Below are positions 55,534 through 60,000 of a stretch of DNA of 60,000 nt, one piece after another (position 1 is the stretch's first letter; each line of letters starts with the position of its first letter). A program made the translations under genes and the position numbers. The stretch comes from Diphasiastrum complanatum (Eukaryota > Streptophyta > Lycopodiopsida > Lycopodiales > Lycopodiaceae), in NCBI GenBank assembly GCA_029204225.1, contig CM055100.1, positions 11,543,272 to 11,603,271 on the forward strand, written 5' to 3'. Below the pieces are notes generated by a model, which did no database searches, was not told the DNA's origin, and was given only the letters and a program-made list of their open reading frames with translations.

Positions 55534-56418
55534 GAGCTCACTAGGATATAGTCAATAACTTAGGATATTTCTCCTTCAAGAAATATTTTATATCAAGAAT
55601 CTTAACTATAACAGTCCTTCAGAACAAAGTTCTACATTGGAATAAATTATATGAATCTCAATCCAATTGTCATGAATTAAGTTGGCACTTAATGAACAAA
55701 TCAAAACTATTAGGGTGATTATGCCAAAGTTAGCGATACCAAGTTGAACTTTTTCCTAGTTCAAATTTGGGGTTTTGTTAACCTGAACCATTTTTGAAAG
55801 GGGGGAAAGAGTGGAAGTCTGAGATGTCAATGATTGTTGGTCTTAATGATCCATTTATTTTATTTACATTCAAATCCTGAAGTATAACTAATTGCAAGTG
55901 AGAATAAAATTGGGAATTATTTAAGAAGACTGCCTCTAGAAATTTGGATTCCTTTTCCCTAGTGTGGATTAGAATTTTGTGAATTCGATGATTTTAAAGA
56001 AAGTCTGGCAAGACTGATAATCCTTTTATGGAACCATCTCTGTTTTGCAATCAGATTTGGATCCTGCAAAGTAAAGCAGACGGAAGGTGTTCCATACATG
56101 AATCTAGTAATTTGGATTCTTTTTAGTTATAGAGTATTTCTCTATAATGATTGTAACAAATAAGAGAGTTCTAACTTCTTAAAAAGAATTAAGTTCTTTT
56201 TACCGATTCTGAAATAGATATTGGATATCTAGGAAAGTATGTATTTGGTTTTGTTGAAATCTATGTTTTTTTAAAATATAAGAATAAGTCTTTCGAGGAA
56301 TCAGCCAGTTGCATTGATTTTGGAAAAAAAACCTTGTATGTGTGCAATGGTAGAACTATCCACAAAAACTGAGAAAATACAAGAAGTAGCTCCACCTTCC
56401 GATTGATGCAAATCCATA
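55076..56418. other. AT-rich stretch (copy 2), no gene recognised
   Basis: Equivalent of 33487-34832, with a slightly shorter AT repeat at 55506-55533. Confidence 0.45.
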
Positions 56419-56430
56419 GCTCTGATACCA
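56419..56430 (-). promoter_or_regulatory. Copia-type PBS on the minus strand (copy 2)
   Basis: TGGTATCAGAGC, same context as 34833-34844. The candidate LTR starts at 56437. Confidence 0.8.
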
Positions 56431-57380
56431 CTATTATGATCGCCTTATGAAGATCTGACTAGATCCTATTGCAAAACAACCAAAAGGACACCTGTGGAGC
56501 AAAACCACCCATCCAAACCTAGATCCCTCCTGGAGTTTCCTCCTGGACCTAGCCCCCAAGCCATGGTGAAGAACACAAGAGAGGGGAGGAGAAATTGGCT
56601 CAAGAATCTGAATTCACAATTGGTAGATGGGCGAGTTTCCAATGGATATATTCTCTCCAAGAGAGAGAATATTTCTCCTAGGATCCCCATGCATCCTAAA
56701 TTGAGTTATTGACCTCATATTCTTGCATTATAGCAGTCTTCACCATGCATGTGCTCCTATGTCCAATTATAGGTCTGGACCCTCATATGATTATTAATTA
56801 CTTGATACAGCCACATTCGGAATGATGTAGCATAACTAATAATCACATACATCTGGAGTGACTGACTATCCACGCCAGAAATTATTACGATTCTCTTATA
56901 TAGGACATGGACATGACATGTCCAATCAAAATTGAGAAATCCTCATGAAGGGTCCAATAGAATTGCAAGATGGATGCATCACTCATCCAATAGCATTAGA
57001 GAGACTAGGATTAGGAGTCCAATAGCAAGTAAGCATGGATCTCCACGAGTTTTCATATGTACTCTCGTTACTAATCATAATCTAATTGAGTTTTTGAGTC
57101 AAATTTGACAATTGTGGATTTTGCTTGTATTACACACTCTCTCTACCCGAGACGAAAAGTGGTCTATTCTCTCTCTACCTGAGGAGAGGAACTTGGCTTT
57201 ACTTAGTTTTTTCATGAATCACTTTCCCACATATAAAAGTACTTTGGTTATCAATCTATGCATCTATCTTTGCATCTTTGCCTTGGATTTCAATCTAGCA
57301 TTGATCTACATAAGCTTGCTTAGAAGATCATTTACACACATTAGGGCATTCCCACACGTGTGAAATTTTAGGACCTTGCA

Positions 57381-59406
57381 TGACTATGTGAAGAGGTGGT
57401 TCTAGGCTCTATATACGGAGGCCAAACTCGCCCTACTACCTCATCACTCGGATGGAGAGCTGCAAGTGAAATCTCAGAAAGAGATTGATAAGAGCCCAAG
57501 GAATTTCCATCTTTTCACAACTAGGATTTTTGTATAAAAAACCTCTAATCTGACTTTGTAGGAAGTGTTTCATGGAGAGAATCACTTAGAACCATGGAGG
57601 GAGCAAAAAACCCCTTCTCCACAGCTTGAAAGAGGAGAAGATGAAAGATGGGAGAGAGAGCTCACGGGCCAGTGCTCACAGCCAGCTGCGCTGGTTCCTT
57701 AGCATTTTTGACGGCTTCTTGTATAAAAGAGTAAGCTTGGCATGAGAAATCATGTGTAGCCGCATGATCAGACCTTCAAAGGATCTATAGTCTAGATTGA
57801 AAGCTCGGGGAGCAAGATGAGTCGTTGGATATGAAACCACCAACGGATGATGAGAGAAAGAGCCCGAAGTGCCCTGAGGTGGATAAAATGGCATTTCTTC
57901 ATTAAAAGATTTCACTTTGAAATTTAGTGAAGGGACCCAAAGTTTAAACTGGGCATTTCTTCATCATAAATCTTCAAATTGAAGATTCATTTCATTTTTG
58001 CAAGCATATTGGTTTTGAGCCTATCTTTTGCTAGGCACCTATATTTTGGCCATTCTTGGGCCAAAATGACCTTTTTAACTGACTTCTCAGAGCCAGCGAA
58101 TAGAGAGATGTCACCGAACAAAGAGAAATGCATTTTGGAGAGTTTGAATCATCATTTCATTGAGCGAAGTGCAGGTGACCTAGTGATGGGCTACATTCAT
58201 CGTTTGGGTACTGTGGGGTCAAATTTGGGATAGTTTTGGGCTAGTGAAACCTACTACAGGGCACTACATTGAGGCATGATCACTTCAAAATCATGTTTGC
58301 TTACTTTTGACAAGGTAACAAGGTGTTTTGGAGTAGTAAATGTGGTATGGGGGTGAATGATAGTAGAATTGTGTGGATAAAGCTAGTGTTGACGAAAAAA
58401 GTGTAGTTTGACAGCGTGACTACAATTTTGAGAGGGAAAGAAACTACAAGTGAGAGTAGGCATGGTATGACGGTTATGGGTGAAAAATTCTCGTGATCAG
58501 GTTCAACTCTTGGAGTTAGAACCGAACAATGTCGGGTGGCGATTTGGGGGAACATTCTCACAAGTATGATCGATCGTGGCATTGTCAAGTTAGGTGATAG
58601 CTGCATTGACACATGCATCTGTGACTCAAAAAAATTTAATTGGGAGGGAAATGTGGGCTAGCTTGGATGTATACACATATTGGCGATCACGAGTGATTGT
58701 AATGCAAGGTGGGGCCACTTGGAAGCCATTGGGCAAGATAGCAGACTTGCATTGGACAAACTGTGTGTGGGATACGCAGGAGGATGAAGAATGGGTCAAT
58801 AATCACACTTTGGAGACTGTTGGCAAGTGGTAAGTGTGATGTTTTGTGACTTTCCAGTTGCTAAGTCAATTTTCATTAAGTCATTGTGTAGTGTATCAGG
58901 ATTGTCATCGATGAGATACACTTCAACTGCCAGTTTGTGTAAGTCAAGTCAATTTGCCATCTCAGTATCAGAGATGTTGATTTCAGTGATGGCAAAGTGT
59001 AGATCATCTGGTTTGGGCCATGTAAGATCTCACAGTATCATTGGGAGTGATATTGTTAGGCACTGTATTTGAGGGACTTGATGGTGGCTTTGGAGTTCGC
59101 ATCTCAGTGTATTATCAAGTTTTGGTTTAGAACCATTCAGGAGTAGCTTGGAGCTAGCTTGGGGGAATACAGATGGGGCACTACAAGGTAGATGCTCAGA
59201 TCTTTGAGATCAGTGATGGCATTGGGACACTTGACAAGAATAGGATTATAGGGTTCTTGGAAATCAGGGAAAAGAACGATATTTGCAACGGAAGTGGTGA
59301 GCAGGTGGTCAATGGATCGAAAGTGCATCAATTACCAGCAATGCATTCAAGATGGTTTGAATATTACAATGCACAATAGAACAACAACACAAGGGACAAA
59401 AATTGC
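57381..59406. other. No gene recognised (copy 2)
   Basis: Equivalent of 35795-37899 without the 79-bp segment. Confidence 0.4.
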
Positions 59407-60000
59407 ACTCTGATAATAATCAAAATTGAGTACAAAAGTGCTCGACCGACGGCACAAAGACAAGCTTCAGTTGATAACTTGTTGATAAGTAACTACACAA
59501 ACTCAAAAAACTGAACTTAACACTTTACAATAAAATGCCTGCAAGATGATAGCCTGATTAGTGTGTTGACTCCAATGCAAGTCTTCCTTGATGATTGGAA
59601 GTCAGATGATCAATACATTGAAACTAACATTAATCCACTTAATTAACTACATCCATCCTGCAGTAAGTAGCCGTCATTTTATAGTGAATGTATGTAAATG
59701 AGTACGTGAACTGTCAATGTCGCGACACGGGTCAAACTTCTGATAGTATAAAATTTTACAAAGACTCGAGAATATATACGGACTTAGAAAATATCCATTG
59801 ACTCAGAAAATTATAATGACTTAGAAAATTACAAATTTTTCGAGTTGATCCCATATCGAAAAATTCTGTTGTTTTGGGTATCAAATCTCGGATTTTTGAG
59901 TCGATACAGTAGTATCAAAAAATTCTAACTTTTGGCTATCAAAAAATTCGGATTTTTTGAGTCGATACAATACCGGAAAATTCTAAAAAATACGAGTCGA
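59407..60000 (-). repeat. Copia LTR, partial at the window edge
   Basis: Equivalent of 37900-38494, with the 58-bp internal repeats. The polypurine tract and RNase H would lie beyond the window. Confidence 0.6.

Larger units (their letters stand above)
39434..60000. repeat. 21.5-kb direct tandem duplication, copy 2 (right end off the window)
   Basis: Begins inside repeat R, directly after the copia fragment. AGCAAGCC is shared by the sequence left of 17937 and the junction at 39432-39439. It continues to the window edge, which corresponds to about 38,494 in copy 1, so roughly the last 0.9 kb of the unit is not visible. Confidence 0.95.

Overview
The window is intergenic, repeat-dominated nuclear DNA of a land plant. 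Evidence for this is the mix of Ty1/copia and Ty3/gypsy fragments, tRNA-iMet primer-binding sites (TGGTATCAGAGC), a GT-AG intron with a plant-like T-rich acceptor, a Helitron/PIF1-like helicase remnant, and stop codons of the C-to-T kind expected in methylated plant transposons. I could not identify the species. I found no intact host gene, rRNA, tRNA or CRISPR array. Every recognisable coding stretch is broken or truncated.

Left third (1-17.9 kb), a mosaic. Positions 1-2436 (-) hold an unrecognised coiled-coil protein pseudogene that abuts a truncated gypsy RT-RNase H-integrase block (2455-4385, -). Positions 4.4-9.3 kb are AT-rich with small tandem duplications and one inverted copy of a dispersed repeat called R here (5905-6320). 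Then come a helicase remnant (9300-9575), a palindromic AT microsatellite, a TG-rich tract and a copia pol pseudogene (9895-12296, -) that has lost catalytic residues in both integrase and RT. A non-coding LTR element called L here (12297-15773, +) follows. It has a primer-binding site, a polypurine tract, two LTRs and an unusual array of five small hairpins in its leader. A gypsy protease fragment follows at 15774-16260.

Right two thirds (17.93 kb to the end): a direct tandem duplication with a unit of about 21.5 kb. Copy 1 is 17931-39433. Copy 2 starts at the junction near 39434-39440 and runs off the right edge. Each unit carries, in order: repeat R with an inserted antisense L element; a broken intron-containing transposase-like gene; small gypsy and copia gag/pol scraps; a long foldback; a second R copy; a copia integrase fragment ending in a GA microsatellite; about 2.9 kb of A/C-rich, G-poor DNA made of degenerate ACCGCA units with a 24-bp minisatellite; a gypsy gag pseudogene with a zinc knuckle; an antisense copia PBS with candidate LTR; and an antisense copia RT/RNase H end with polypurine tract and 3' LTR.

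The copies differ by few substitutions in the left half of the unit and noticeably more in the right half. They also differ by indels of about 357, 263 and 79 bp. The strongest leads are the hairpin array in the L element, the tandem-duplication junction with its uneven divergence, the A/C-rich leader in front of gypsy gag, and the unrecognised coiled-coil gene.
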